NCBI GenBank assembly: GCA_020849655.1
Contig: JADLFU010000106.1
Location: 1 to 34,331, forward strand
From: Polyangiaceae bacterium
GTDB taxonomy: Bacteria > Myxococcota_A > Polyangia > Polyangiales > Polyangiaceae
Length of the DNA: 34,331 bases
Direction of reading: 5' to 3'
Shown: one piece after another, positions 21,365-29,095 of the stretch
Numbering within the stretch: position 1 is the stretch's first letter
Layout of the letters: the number at the start of each line of letters is the position of its first letter
Position numbers and translations under genes: made by a program
Notes under the pieces: generated by a model
Told to the model about the DNA's origin: nothing
Database searches by the model: none
What the model saw: the letters and a program-made list of their open reading frames with translations, nothing else

Positions 21365-23059
21365 ATGAGGTCTTCCGCTTGGCTGGTGGCGTCGCTGTTG
21401 TCATGGGGCGTCGCCGCGTGCGCCGAGGGGATGGCCGCCACCCCCGACGACGACTCCCAGGGCTCCGCGGGCCAGGCCGCCGGGGGCGCGGCAGGCGACG
21501 CGGGATCGGCGGGGACGAGCAGCGGCGGCGCGGGGACGAGCAGCGGCGGCGCGAGCGCAGGGACGAGCAGCGGCGGCGCGAGCGCAGGGACGAGCAGCGG
21601 CGGCGCGGGGACGAGCAGCGGCGGCGCGGGGACGAGCAGCGGCGGCGCGAGCGCGGGCACGAGCAGCGGCGGGGGAGGTACGAGCAGCGGCGGGGGAGGT
21701 ACGAGCAGCGCCGGCGCGAGCGGCAGCGCCGGCGCGCCCTGCGTGTGCGACAACCCGCCCGCGGCGGTGTGCCTGCCGGACGGGATCACGCGGCGCGAGT
21801 TCGCGAGCCCCGGCACGTGCTCGGGGGGCTCGAGCTGCACCTACCCCAACTCGGACTCCACGTGCCCGTTCGGCTGCGCGGGCGGCGCGTGCACGACGGA
21901 TCCCTGCACCTCCGTCTCGTGCAGCTCTCCGCCGGCGCCAGTGTGCAATGGCGCGTCGGTGCGCACCTACAGCGGCCCCGGCACCTGCGGCGGCTCGGGC
22001 GCTTGCGTGTACCCGTTCACCGACGGCGCCGCGTGTCAGTTCGGCTGCACGAGCGGCACGTGCGACGTCGATCCCTGCGCAGGCGTGACCTGCAACGCGC
22101 CGCCGGCGCCGGAGTGCAGCGGCTCGGCCGTGCGCACGTACGCCGCGATGGGTACCTGCGACGCCGGGGCGTGCAAGTATGGCTTCACCGACGGCCCCGC
22201 GTGCCCGTTCGGCTGCGCCGGCGGCGCGTGCAAGGCCGATCCGTGCGCGGGCGTCAGCTGCGCCGTGCCTCCCCCGCCGAGCTGCGTCGACGCGAGCACG
22301 CTGCGCACGCCCTCCGGCGTCGGGACGTGCCAGCCCGCGACCGGCACCTGTCAGTTCACGTCATCCGACCAGCCGTGCCCCGGCGGGTGCACCGGCAGCA
22401 CCTGCAAGCAGTGCGCGACCGCCGCCAACTGCCAGGCCAATCAGTGGTGTGACGCGGGCTCCTGCGCCGCTTGCGGCCCGGCGGCCTGCGGCAACAAGGC
22501 GTGCGACTGCGGGGAGACGGCGGCGAGCTGCGCCTCCGACTGCGCGCCGTGCCCCGCGGGCCTCGTCATCGGCGACTGGGGCGCGGGCGCCGACGGGTGG
22601 ACGTACGACGGGCTCTGGAGGCAGAGCGGCGGCGCGATGGTCGCGGGCTCGGCGAACAAGTACTGCAACGACTACACGCAGAACCTCACGTCCGGCGCCG
22701 ACGTCGATCTGTCGACCTGCGCCGCTGCGACGCTGTCGTTCCAGGTGAAGCTCGACGACGATCTCTGGACGCCGCGGTCGGACAAGTCCGAGCGATTGTT
22801 CGTCATGTGCTCCGGCGACGGGGGCGCCAACTGGACGACCCTGACGCCCTCGCCCTTCCCTGCCAACCAGGGGCCGTGCATCACCAGCTACTGCAACGGC
22901 GGCAACACCGAGCGCTCGTTCCCGCTCACCGCTCAGTCCATCACGCTGCCCGCGGCGTGCCGGACGAAGCAGGCGCGCTTTCGGTTCCAGGCGAAGGGCG
23001 AGTGCGCCTGGCGCATGGAGAACCCGGGCTGGACGGTCGACGGCGTGAAGGTCAATTGA
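21365..23059 (+). CDS. Cys-repeat lipoprotein with C-terminal beta-sandwich-like domain
   Basis: This is a 564-residue lipoprotein. The signal peptide has lipobox VAAC (Cys19). A linker of nine GTSSGG-type repeats (about 49-120) follows. Then come four cysteine repeats of about 50-55 residues with the pattern DPCxxVxC..PP.P.C....R....GTC....C.Y......C..GC..G.C, and a CDCGE-type Cys cluster (about 355-400). The last 165 residues form a galactose-binding/MAM-like beta domain (VIGDWGAGADGWTYDGLWRQ, WTVDGVKVN). The combination is typical of predatory or surface lipoproteins of Polyangia. Function unknown, but adhesion or polysaccharide binding is plausible. The stop overlaps the next start. Confidence 0.85.
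   Translation: MRSSAWLVASLLSWGVAACAEGMAATPDDDSQGSAGQAAGGAAGDAGSAGTSSGGAGTSSGGASAGTSSGGASAGTSSGGAGTSSGGAGTSSGGASAGTSSGGGGTSSGGGGTSSAGASGSAGAPCVCDNPPAAVCLPDGITRREFASPGTCSGGSSCTYPNSDSTCPFGCAGGACTTDPCTSVSCSSPPAPVCNGASVRTYSGPGTCGGSGACVYPFTDGAACQFGCTSGTCDVDPCAGVTCNAPPAPECSGSAVRTYAAMGTCDAGACKYGFTDGPACPFGCAGGACKADPCAGVSCAVPPPPSCVDASTLRTPSGVGTCQPATGTCQFTSSDQPCPGGCTGSTCKQCATAANCQANQWCDAGSCAACGPAACGNKACDCGETAASCASDCAPCPAGLVIGDWGAGADGWTYDGLWRQSGGAMVAGSANKYCNDYTQNLTSGADVDLSTCAAATLSFQVKLDDDLWTPRSDKSERLFVMCSGDGGANWTTLTPSPFPANQGPCITSYCNGGNTERSFPLTAQSITLPAACRTKQARFRFQAKGECAWRMENPGWTVDGVKVN
21512..21720 (+). repeat. In-frame tandem repeat coding GTSSGG linker
   Basis: There are nine units built on ACGAGCAGCGGCGG, with periods of 21 or 27 bp (a 6-bp GAGCGC insertion distinguishes the longer units). 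All period lengths are multiples of three, so gain or loss of units keeps the frame. This is a likely site of length variation between strains. Confidence 0.9.
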
Positions 23060-24237
23060 CCGGCGAGGCGCCCCCGCCAGCCCCACGGCGGGCGTGGTCG
23101 CTCGGCATGGGAGGAGGCGCGGGCCTCGCGCTCCTGTCGCTGCTCGTCGCGATCGATCTGTGGGCGATGTCGTCCACGGACCCTGACTACTACCTGCCGG
23201 ATCCGTTCCGTCCGCTCGGGCTGGCGCTCATCGCGCTCTTCCTGGCGACGGGGCTGCTCGGCCTGCGGGCGCGCAGGATCACGCGCAGGCTCGGCCTCGT
23301 GCTGACGGTCGTGCTGCTCGTCCTCGAGGCGCGCATGCGGTGGTCGGACGACGGGTCGTCCGGGCTGGTCGTGAAGACCGAGGACGTGCTGCTCAGGTAC
23401 AAGTACAAAGCCGGCGCCCACTTCTCGGGCCCCGGCGTCGACCAGCACCGCACCATCAACCACCTCGGGCTGATGGACGGTGAGCACGAGGTGCCGAAGC
23501 CCGCCGACGTGTTCCGCGTCGTCGTGCTCAGCGGCTCGATCGCGAACGACGGCAGCGTGCCCTACGATCAGCGGTTCTGGAGGGTGCTCGAGCGCGAGCT
23601 CGCGGGGGTCCGCGAGGGCAAGCGCGTCGACGTCGTCAACCTCTCCGTGCACGGGTACAGCGAGGTGCAGCAGGTGCGCATGCTCGAGAAGGTGGGGCTC
23701 GACTACCAGCCCGATCTCGTCGTCGCGGCCTTCATGCTGACGGCCGCGACCATCCAGAACGGCGGGTACCGGCGCGTCGGGGACAGCTTCTTCCTGTTCC
23801 GCTTCCTGCCGCCGATGAAGGTCGCGATGAGCGGCTCGATCTGCTCGATGTTCGCGCCGCTGTACGAGCGGTACACGTACGATCTCGTCGTGCGCAACTC
23901 GTTCGAGCGGCTCGCGATGCTCCGGCGCCTGCACGGGTTCCGCGCCCTCGTCGCGGTGCTGCCGGTCGTCGAGGAGTTCGACGATCCCGTCTGCGGGCGC
24001 ATCTACGATCAGGTCGTCGCGACGGCGCGCGACGCCGGGCTGCCCGCGCTGCGCGTGCCGGACGCGTTCCGCGGCGCGCGCGCGGAGGACTTCGCGAAGC
24101 CCGACGGCCGCTGGGACGTGTGCCACCCGAACGCCGCCGGCCACGCGAAGATCGCGGCGGCCATCGCGGCGGGCGTGCGCGCAGAGGAGGCGGCCGCGCG
24201 CCCCGACGCCCCCCGCGCCGGTCAGAACAGCGAGTAG
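23056..24237 (+). CDS. Membrane-anchored SGNH/GDSL-hydrolase-like protein
   Basis: This is a 393-residue protein. Three hydrophobic segments lie near the N-terminus (about 17-35, 50-68, 72-90), followed by a periplasmic SGNH-like domain. Block I is VVVLSGSIANDG, where the usual GDS is SGS: the nucleophile serine is kept and the preceding Asp is lost. Block V is DVCHPNAAGH, with the catalytic Asp and His kept (DxxH). VVNLSVHGYSEVQQ corresponds to the middle blocks. Such proteins often act in acyl transfer or removal on surface polysaccharides. The TTG at 23056 overlaps the preceding stop (TTGA) with GAAGG upstream, and an ATG at 23107 is the alternative. The 3' end overlaps the convergent DUF5989 gene by 16 bp. 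Confidence 0.7.
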   Translation: MTGEAPPPAPRRAWSLGMGGGAGLALLSLLVAIDLWAMSSTDPDYYLPDPFRPLGLALIALFLATGLLGLRARRITRRLGLVLTVVLLVLEARMRWSDDGSSGLVVKTEDVLLRYKYKAGAHFSGPGVDQHRTINHLGLMDGEHEVPKPADVFRVVVLSGSIANDGSVPYDQRFWRVLERELAGVREGKRVDVVNLSVHGYSEVQQVRMLEKVGLDYQPDLVVAAFMLTAATIQNGGYRRVGDSFFLFRFLPPMKVAMSGSICSMFAPLYERYTYDLVVRNSFERLAMLRRLHGFRALVAVLPVVEEFDDPVCGRIYDQVVATARDAGLPALRVPDAFRGARAEDFAKPDGRWDVCHPNAAGHAKIAAAIAAGVRAEEAAARPDAPRAGQNSE

Positions 24238-24413
24238 ACGAACGGCGCGAGCGGCGCGACCGTGTTGATGACCCAGAGCAGCGCGGAGCCGATGAGCAGG
24301 TACATCACGAACGGGATGAACGCGCCGAGCCGGTGATCGCGCAGCGCCCCGAGCGTGCGCGTGGAGGTCTTCGAGATGACGACGAGGCCCGAGTACCAGC
24401 GGCGGCGGCTCAT
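24222..24413 (-). CDS. DUF5989 family small membrane protein
   Basis: This is a 63-residue peptide with a basic N-terminal half (MSRRRWYSGLVV) and a single C-terminal membrane helix ending APLAPFVYSLF, the hallmark ending of DUF5989. In many genomes DUF5989 peptides sit next to NodU/CmcH-type carbamoyltransferases. Here the ATG overlaps the carbamoyltransferase stop as ATGA. It probably tethers or regulates that enzyme at the membrane (inference). Confidence 0.8.
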   Translation of the reverse strand: MSRRRWYSGLVVISKTSTRTLGALRDHRLGAFIPFVMYLLIGSALLWVINTVAPLAPFVYSLF

Positions 24414-26281
24414 GACTGTTTCCACACGAGTGTATCGTTCAACACGAGGCTGTCCATGTCCGTCCGCGCGAACATGCTGAGCGCCTCGGCCGGCGTCTGC
24501 ACGATCGGGTACCCGCTCGCGTTGAACGAGGTGTTCAGCACGGCGCCGAGGCCGAGGCGCTCGCCCACCTCCGTCAGGAGCGCGTGGTACGCGGGGTTCT
24601 CGTCGGCGTGGCAGATCTGCACGCGGGTCGAGCCGTCGACGTGCACCGCCGACGCGAGCCTCGGGCGGGCCTCCTCGCGCACGGGCACCGCGACCTGCAT
24701 CCAGCGGTTCATCCGCGCCTGATCGGGGGTCAGATCGACGGCGCGCGGGGCGTCCTCGCTGGTGATGGAGAACGCGTAGGGTCGGAACGGCGCGCGGTCC
24801 TTCACGTGTCGGCTGAGGCGCGTCGCCAGGGCCGTGTCGTCGGGCCGGATGAGGATCGACCGGTTGCCGAGCGCGCGCGGGCCGAGCTCGGCGCGCCCGC
24901 GGTACCACCCGACGATCTGCCCCGCGACGAGGCGCTCGGCGACCGCCCGCGCGAGCGCCGCCCGGTCGTCGAAGGACTGGTGCTGGAGGCGCGCGCCCGA
25001 CGTCGGGCGCTCGAGGCCGCGCTTCAGGTACTGCAGCACGTGCTTCGGATCGAGGTGGTCGAGCATCGCGACGTCGTCGGCCTCGTCGAAGGCGGCGCCG
25101 ACGTACGGGCCGTACGGCATCTCGGCGGGCGCGCCGTGCCCCGCGAGCGCCGACGCGTAGAGCGCGACCCCGACCGAGGTGCCGCCGTCGCCGGGATCGG
25201 GCGGGATGAACAGCCGCTCGAAGGGGGAGCGGGTCATCAGCTCGTAGTTCGCGACGCAGTTGAGGCTGACGCCGCCGGCGAAGCAGAGGTTCTTCGAGGG
25301 CACCTTGGCGTGCAGCTGCCGCGCGAGCCCGAGGATGCGCTCCTCCAGCACCAGCTGCACGCTCGCCGCGACGTCGGCGAAGCGCTGCATGTCGGGGCTG
25401 ATCTCGCCCGGCTCCCCGAAGCAACTGAACGGCAGCTTGTCGCGGAAGTGCCGCGGCGGGCCGAACACGTCGACGAACCGCTGCGTGAACGCGCCCTTGT
25501 AGAAGTTCGCGAAGTTGAAGTAGCGCTGGTCGACCTCGTACGAGTCGTCGTCGAGCGCGCGCACGATCTCGCGCACCCGGTCGGCGTAGACGGGCCTGCC
25601 GAACCCGCCGAGCGCCATCGTGCTGCACTCGCTGTCGTTGGGCGTGAACCCGAGGAACGCCGTGAACGCCGAGTACACGAGGCCGAGCGAGTTGGGAAAG
25701 GCGACCTCGACGACGCGCTCGACGACCGGCTTGCCGTCGCGCCACGCGCCCGAGTACATCGCCGAGCACGCCCAGTCGCCGACGGCGTCGACGATGAGGA
25801 TGGCGGCCTCGTCGAAGCCGGAGCCCATGAACGCCTGGACGGCGTGTGAGAAATGATGGCTGAGGTAGCCGATCTTCTCCGGGCCGACGTCGAGCCGAGA
25901 AGAGATCTGGTTCAGCGACCAGAGCTTGCGCCCGAGCCACGCCTTCAGCGAGTTGACGAACTCGAGCCGCGACGACGGGAAGGGCGCGAGCACCGTCGTC
26001 AGCACCCGCGCGAACTTCACGTGCGGATCCTCGTGGAACACGACCTGATCGAGCTCGTCGGGGCGGACCTTCGCGACGTCGAGCACGTACTCGATCGCGT
26101 ACGTGGGGAAGTTGGCGTCGTGCTTCTGCCGCGTGAAGCGCTCCTCGGCCGACGCCGCGACGACCTTGCCGTCGACGACCAGGCACGCCGACGAGTCGTG
26201 GTAGCCGTACGACACGCCGAGCACGCGGTGCGGCGCGCGCCCCGTCACCTCGTCGACCGGGGCCTCTCTCACGCGGACCAC
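24410..26281 (-). CDS. Carbamoyltransferase (NodU/CmcH family)
   Basis: This is a 623-residue protein. The N-terminal Kae1/TobZ-like domain (about 20-360) has GYHDSSACLV, the metal-binding SHHFSHAVQAF histidines, VDAVGDWACSA and CFAGGVSLNCVAN. The C-terminal domain (about 430-620) has GWYRGRAELGPRALGNRSIL, PFRPYAFSI and LNTSFNASGYPIVQTP. These enzymes form carbamoyl-adenylate from carbamoyl phosphate and ATP and O-carbamoylate a hydroxyl of a sugar or natural product. Lacking a biosynthetic cluster, the acceptor here is unknown. The GTG at 26281 directly follows the ferritin-like stop, with AGAGG seven bases upstream. The gene is the middle of a three-gene operon. Confidence 0.93.
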   Translation of the reverse strand: MVRVREAPVDEVTGRAPHRVLGVSYGYHDSSACLVVDGKVVAASAEERFTRQKHDANFPTYAIEYVLDVAKVRPDELDQVVFHEDPHVKFARVLTTVLAPFPSSRLEFVNSLKAWLGRKLWSLNQISSRLDVGPEKIGYLSHHFSHAVQAFMGSGFDEAAILIVDAVGDWACSAMYSGAWRDGKPVVERVVEVAFPNSLGLVYSAFTAFLGFTPNDSECSTMALGGFGRPVYADRVREIVRALDDDSYEVDQRYFNFANFYKGAFTQRFVDVFGPPRHFRDKLPFSCFGEPGEISPDMQRFADVAASVQLVLEERILGLARQLHAKVPSKNLCFAGGVSLNCVANYELMTRSPFERLFIPPDPGDGGTSVGVALYASALAGHGAPAEMPYGPYVGAAFDEADDVAMLDHLDPKHVLQYLKRGLERPTSGARLQHQSFDDRAALARAVAERLVAGQIVGWYRGRAELGPRALGNRSILIRPDDTALATRLSRHVKDRAPFRPYAFSITSEDAPRAVDLTPDQARMNRWMQVAVPVREEARPRLASAVHVDGSTRVQICHADENPAYHALLTEVGERLGLGAVLNTSFNASGYPIVQTPAEALSMFARTDMDSLVLNDTLVWKQS

Positions 26282-26968
26282 TCAGAGCCTCTTCAGCTTG
26301 CAGTTGTCGAACTCGACGAAGCGGGCGGCCAGCCTTCGTCGCGCGAACAGGAACAGGAACGGCCCGATCAGGAAGTACGACACGCTGAGCAGCACCGTGC
26401 TCAGCCGGTCGACGACGCGCTTGCCGACCCGCAGCCACGCCTCCCACAGCCGCGCGAGCCGCACGCGCCGCACCTCGCCGCGGATCTGGCGGTCGGTCGC
26501 GCCCATCTCGATGAGCATGCGGTGCGTGAGATCGACGTGGCCCTCCTCGTCGCTGACGATGCGCGAGAGCGCGCGCTTCAGCAGGCTCTCGTCGAGCGTC
26601 TGCTGGATGAGGCGAAACCTGTCGGTCGCGTCGCGCTCCCCGACGTGGACGTACGCGAAGAGCTTCCAGGTGGGCTCGGCGGCGCCGTAGAGATCGGAGC
26701 GCTCGTACGTCGCGGGGGTCATCGCGCGCTCGCCGATCTGGTTGTAGGTGTACGCGAACTCCTCCGCGTGGGCCTCCTCCTCGAGCGAGTGCGCGAAGAG
26801 GATCGCGCGATGACGCGGATCACGGACGCGCGCGAGGCCGCGGTGCAGGTGCCACACGCCGTCGGCCTCCGTCGCCTGGAACCCGCGCACCGCCTCGGCG
26901 AGCCGCGCCTCGTCGGACCACGCGAGCTTCACGGCGAACCAGACCTTCAGCTTGTCGAGCAGCGCCAT
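26282..26968 (-). CDS. Membrane-anchored ferritin-like (di-iron) protein
   Basis: This is a 228-residue protein. A four-helix ferritin-like domain occupies about 20-165. Its putative di-iron ligands are E64-x2-H67 (EEEAHAEEF), E111 and E141-x2-H144 (SDEEGHVDLTHR). A hydrophobic segment at about 187-208 (VLLSVSYFLIGPFLFLF) anchors it to the membrane, an unusual feature for the family. The ATG at 26968 follows from the domain start, as the longer frame is low-complexity arginine-rich. It stops exactly where the carbamoyltransferase starts. It may be an oxidase or hydroxylase acting on the carbamoyltransferase substrate, or a di-iron oxygen sensor (inference). Confidence 0.75.
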   Translation of the reverse strand: MALLDKLKVWFAVKLAWSDEARLAEAVRGFQATEADGVWHLHRGLARVRDPRHRAILFAHSLEEEAHAEEFAYTYNQIGERAMTPATYERSDLYGAAEPTWKLFAYVHVGERDATDRFRLIQQTLDESLLKRALSRIVSDEEGHVDLTHRMLIEMGATDRQIRGEVRRVRLARLWEAWLRVGKRVVDRLSTVLLSVSYFLIGPFLFLFARRRLAARFVEFDNCKLKRL

Positions 26969-27048
26969 CGACGAGGCACGGACCGTAGCGCAAGCGCGCC
27001 GGTCGGTCCATTCGGCGCCCTCGCCGGATCGACTATACGCGCGAGGGC

Positions 27049-27699
27049 ATGCGCCGCCGCACGACGTTCGCCTTGCTCGCCTCGCTCGCCGGGTGCGCCC
27101 GCGCGCCCTCACCGCCGCCCGCCGCGCCGCCGCCCGAGGAGCCCGCGGCCGAGCCCGAGACCAAGTTTGCGCCGCTGCTCGACATCGACGATCCTGCGCG
27201 CGAGCCCGACGTCGTGTTCTGGCCGACGCCGCCGTCGGTCGTCGAGAAGATGCTCCTCGCCGTGAAGGTGACGAAGGACGATCTCGTCTACGATCTCGGC
27301 AGCGGCGACGGGCGCATCGTCATCGAGGCCGCGAGGCGGTTCGGCGCGCGCGGCGTCGGCTACGAGATCGACGCGAAGCTCGTGGAGGAGTCGCGCAAGA
27401 AGGCGAAGGAGGCCGGCGTGGATCACCTCGTCAGCTTCGAGCGCAAGGACATCTTCACCCTCGACCTGACCCCGGCGACCGTCATCACGCTCTACATCCT
27501 GCCGGGGATGATCGAGCGGATGCTGCCGCAGCTCGCGCGGGTGCGCCCGGGCACGCGCATCATCTCGCACAACTTCCCGATGAAGGGCGTGGAGCCCGAC
27601 CAGGTGATCAACGCCGACGAGCCCGGCCGCGCGCACTCGCTGCTGCTCTGGACGGCGCCGTTGAAGCTCCCGCGGCGCGCGCCGGCCGCCGCGCCGTAG
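27049..27699 (+). CDS. Class I SAM methyltransferase with lipoprotein-type signal
   Basis: This is a 216-residue protein. The N-terminus MRRRTTFALLASLAGC is a lipoprotein signal (Cys16), followed by an alanine/proline linker to about 40. The catalytic domain has motif I LVYDLGSGDGRIVIEA (79-94), GVGYEID (post-I) and ITLYILP (motif IV region). It belongs to the widespread methyltransferase group with VVxxML.lAkVtkdDlVyDLGsGDGRi, often annotated only by fold. SAM is cytoplasmic, so an export signal on a methyltransferase is odd. Either the signal is an uncleaved anchor or an internal start is used. It is divergent from the ferritin-like gene (80 bp). Confidence 0.8.
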   Translation: MRRRTTFALLASLAGCARAPSPPPAAPPPEEPAAEPETKFAPLLDIDDPAREPDVVFWPTPPSVVEKMLLAVKVTKDDLVYDLGSGDGRIVIEAARRFGARGVGYEIDAKLVEESRKKAKEAGVDHLVSFERKDIFTLDLTPATVITLYILPGMIERMLPQLARVRPGTRIISHNFPMKGVEPDQVINADEPGRAHSLLLWTAPLKLPRRAPAAAP

Positions 27700-27786
27700 C
27701 GGGGCGCGACACTCGGCGCGCGTCAGAGCCCAGCCCGCTCGACCCACCCGTGGATCGCGATCCGCCGGGCCGCCGCACGAGCCGGC

Positions 27787-28428
27787 TCAGCGGAAGGCGC
27801 GCACCACCTCGAGGGCTGGCTCGATCGCCTGCGCGCCGGGCATCGAGACCTCGAGGCTCGCGGAGGAGCTCGACACCTTCACGATCCCGAGGCACTTCGC
27901 CGGCAAGGCCGGCTTCACGCCCGCCGCAGGGCACGCGAGCGCTGAGATCTCGGCCTGGCACTCGGGGAACGACGGCGAGATGCCGATGGCGTTCGCGCAG
28001 TTCAGCGAGCTGGACGCCGACGCGACGCAGGCCGCCTTGCTCTCCAGGTTGCACCGCTCGCCGAAGCTGCACCAATCGTCGATGAACTGCTTGCAGAGAG
28101 CCTGCGCGGGCGCGGGATCGGCGATGCCGAGGCACGCGGCCGGGGAGTCCGCGCAGCCGGCCAGCGGCAGCGCGTCGAGGCAGGGCTGCACGATCGCGTC
28201 GCTGCGGCAGAAGAGCGACTGGGCGGAGTCGTCGCACTCCGCGCGCGCCGAGCTGTGGCAGCGGTCCGCGCTCCGGTCGCACAGCGCGTCGAGCGTGGCG
28301 AGGCACGTCGGCGTGCGCGTCGTGGGGGTGGGCCCGGCCGAGCCGGAGGAGCTGGAGTCCGAGCAAGCGAGCAGCAGCGAGGCCGAGAGCGCGCCGAGCA
28401 GCGCGCGAGAGAGAGGAAGGATGGACAT
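27787..28428 (-). CDS. Hypothetical Cys-rich lipoprotein
   Basis: This is a 213-residue lipoprotein. The signal peptide ends LLAC (Cys22) and is followed by a Ser/Gly/Pro linker (about 24-40). The mature part has more than a dozen cysteines in a regular pattern, C..LD.LC....C......EC (for example FIDDWCSFGERCNLESKAAC). This resembles all-alpha disulfide-stabilised repeats common in myxobacterial lipoproteins. The final 40 residues lack cysteine. No family was recognised. It is convergent with the methyltransferase gene (87 bp). Confidence 0.75.
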   Translation of the reverse strand: MSILPLSRALLGALSASLLLACSDSSSSGSAGPTPTTRTPTCLATLDALCDRSADRCHSSARAECDDSAQSLFCRSDAIVQPCLDALPLAGCADSPAACLGIADPAPAQALCKQFIDDWCSFGERCNLESKAACVASASSSLNCANAIGISPSFPECQAEISALACPAAGVKPALPAKCLGIVKVSSSSASLEVSMPGAQAIEPALEVVRAFR

Positions 28429-28459
28429 CCGCCCTCCCTCCGTCGGCTCCGCGCGCGCG

Positions 28460-29029
28460 TCACGCGCTCTCGAGGAAGGGCGCCCACTCTGGATCGGTCG
28501 CGCCGGCGCCCAGCATGATCCGCGCGACGCACGTCCACCGCGGCCGCGCGGGCTCGCGCAGGAGGCGCATCCCGGCGTCGTCGGGCAGGCGCGCGCCCTT
28601 CTTCAGGTTGCAGGACTTGCACGACGTGACGAGGTTCTCCCAGGTGTCGCCGCCGCCGCGCGAGCGCGGCACGACGTGGTCGAGGTTGAGATCCCGGGTC
28701 GGCGGGCGTTTGCCACAATACTGACACTGGTGCCCGTCGCGCAGCATCACGTTGCGCCGCGACAGCCTGACGGCGCTGCGCGGGCGCTTGTCGTAGCGGC
28801 CGAGGTGCACGATCCGCGGCACCTTGATCGCGCCGGAGACGATCGGCACCGCGGGGTGCTGCTCGGGCGGCCGTCTGCGCCACGCCTCGAAGTCGTACAG
28901 CTCGCCGTCCTCGAGCGCCCTCGCGGTGCCGCCATAGAGGAGCACGAACGCGCGGCGCGCGGTCGTCACCTGCACGGGCTCATAGAACCTGTTCAGCACC
29001 AGCACCGGCAGCGACAGCACGTCGGGCAT
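28460..29029 (-). CDS. HNH endonuclease family protein
   Basis: This is a 189-residue protein. The N-terminus LPVLVLNRFYEPVQVTTARRA and the VPRIVHLGRYDKR region are standard for the single-gene bacterial HNH proteins found in many genomes. The HNH motif is complete: CxxC (C102, C105) zinc ligands, LNLDHVVPRSRGG with H118, WENLVTSCKSCN with N132 and N141, and the second CxxC (C137, C140). The biological role is usually unassigned. There is no neighbouring restriction, intein or phage gene, so this is probably a host gene. Confidence 0.9.
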   Translation of the reverse strand: MPDVLSLPVLVLNRFYEPVQVTTARRAFVLLYGGTARALEDGELYDFEAWRRRPPEQHPAVPIVSGAIKVPRIVHLGRYDKRPRSAVRLSRRNVMLRDGHQCQYCGKRPPTRDLNLDHVVPRSRGGGDTWENLVTSCKSCNLKKGARLPDDAGMRLLREPARPRWTCVARIMLGAGATDPEWAPFLESA

Positions 29030-29095
29030 TCGGACCTCTCTCGCGGCGCGATTGTGTCACGAACGCCGGCGCCCGCCAGCCCTCGCGGGCGGCGC

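Noticed and set aside
27752-27763. 12-bp perfect palindrome GGATCGCGATCC between convergent genes
   Set aside because: Too short to call an operator or terminator without recurrence; no partner copies were seen in the window.
29070-29091. GC-rich hairpin (7-bp stem) just after the GH35 stop as a terminator
   Set aside because: No T-run follows and stems of this size are frequent at this GC content.
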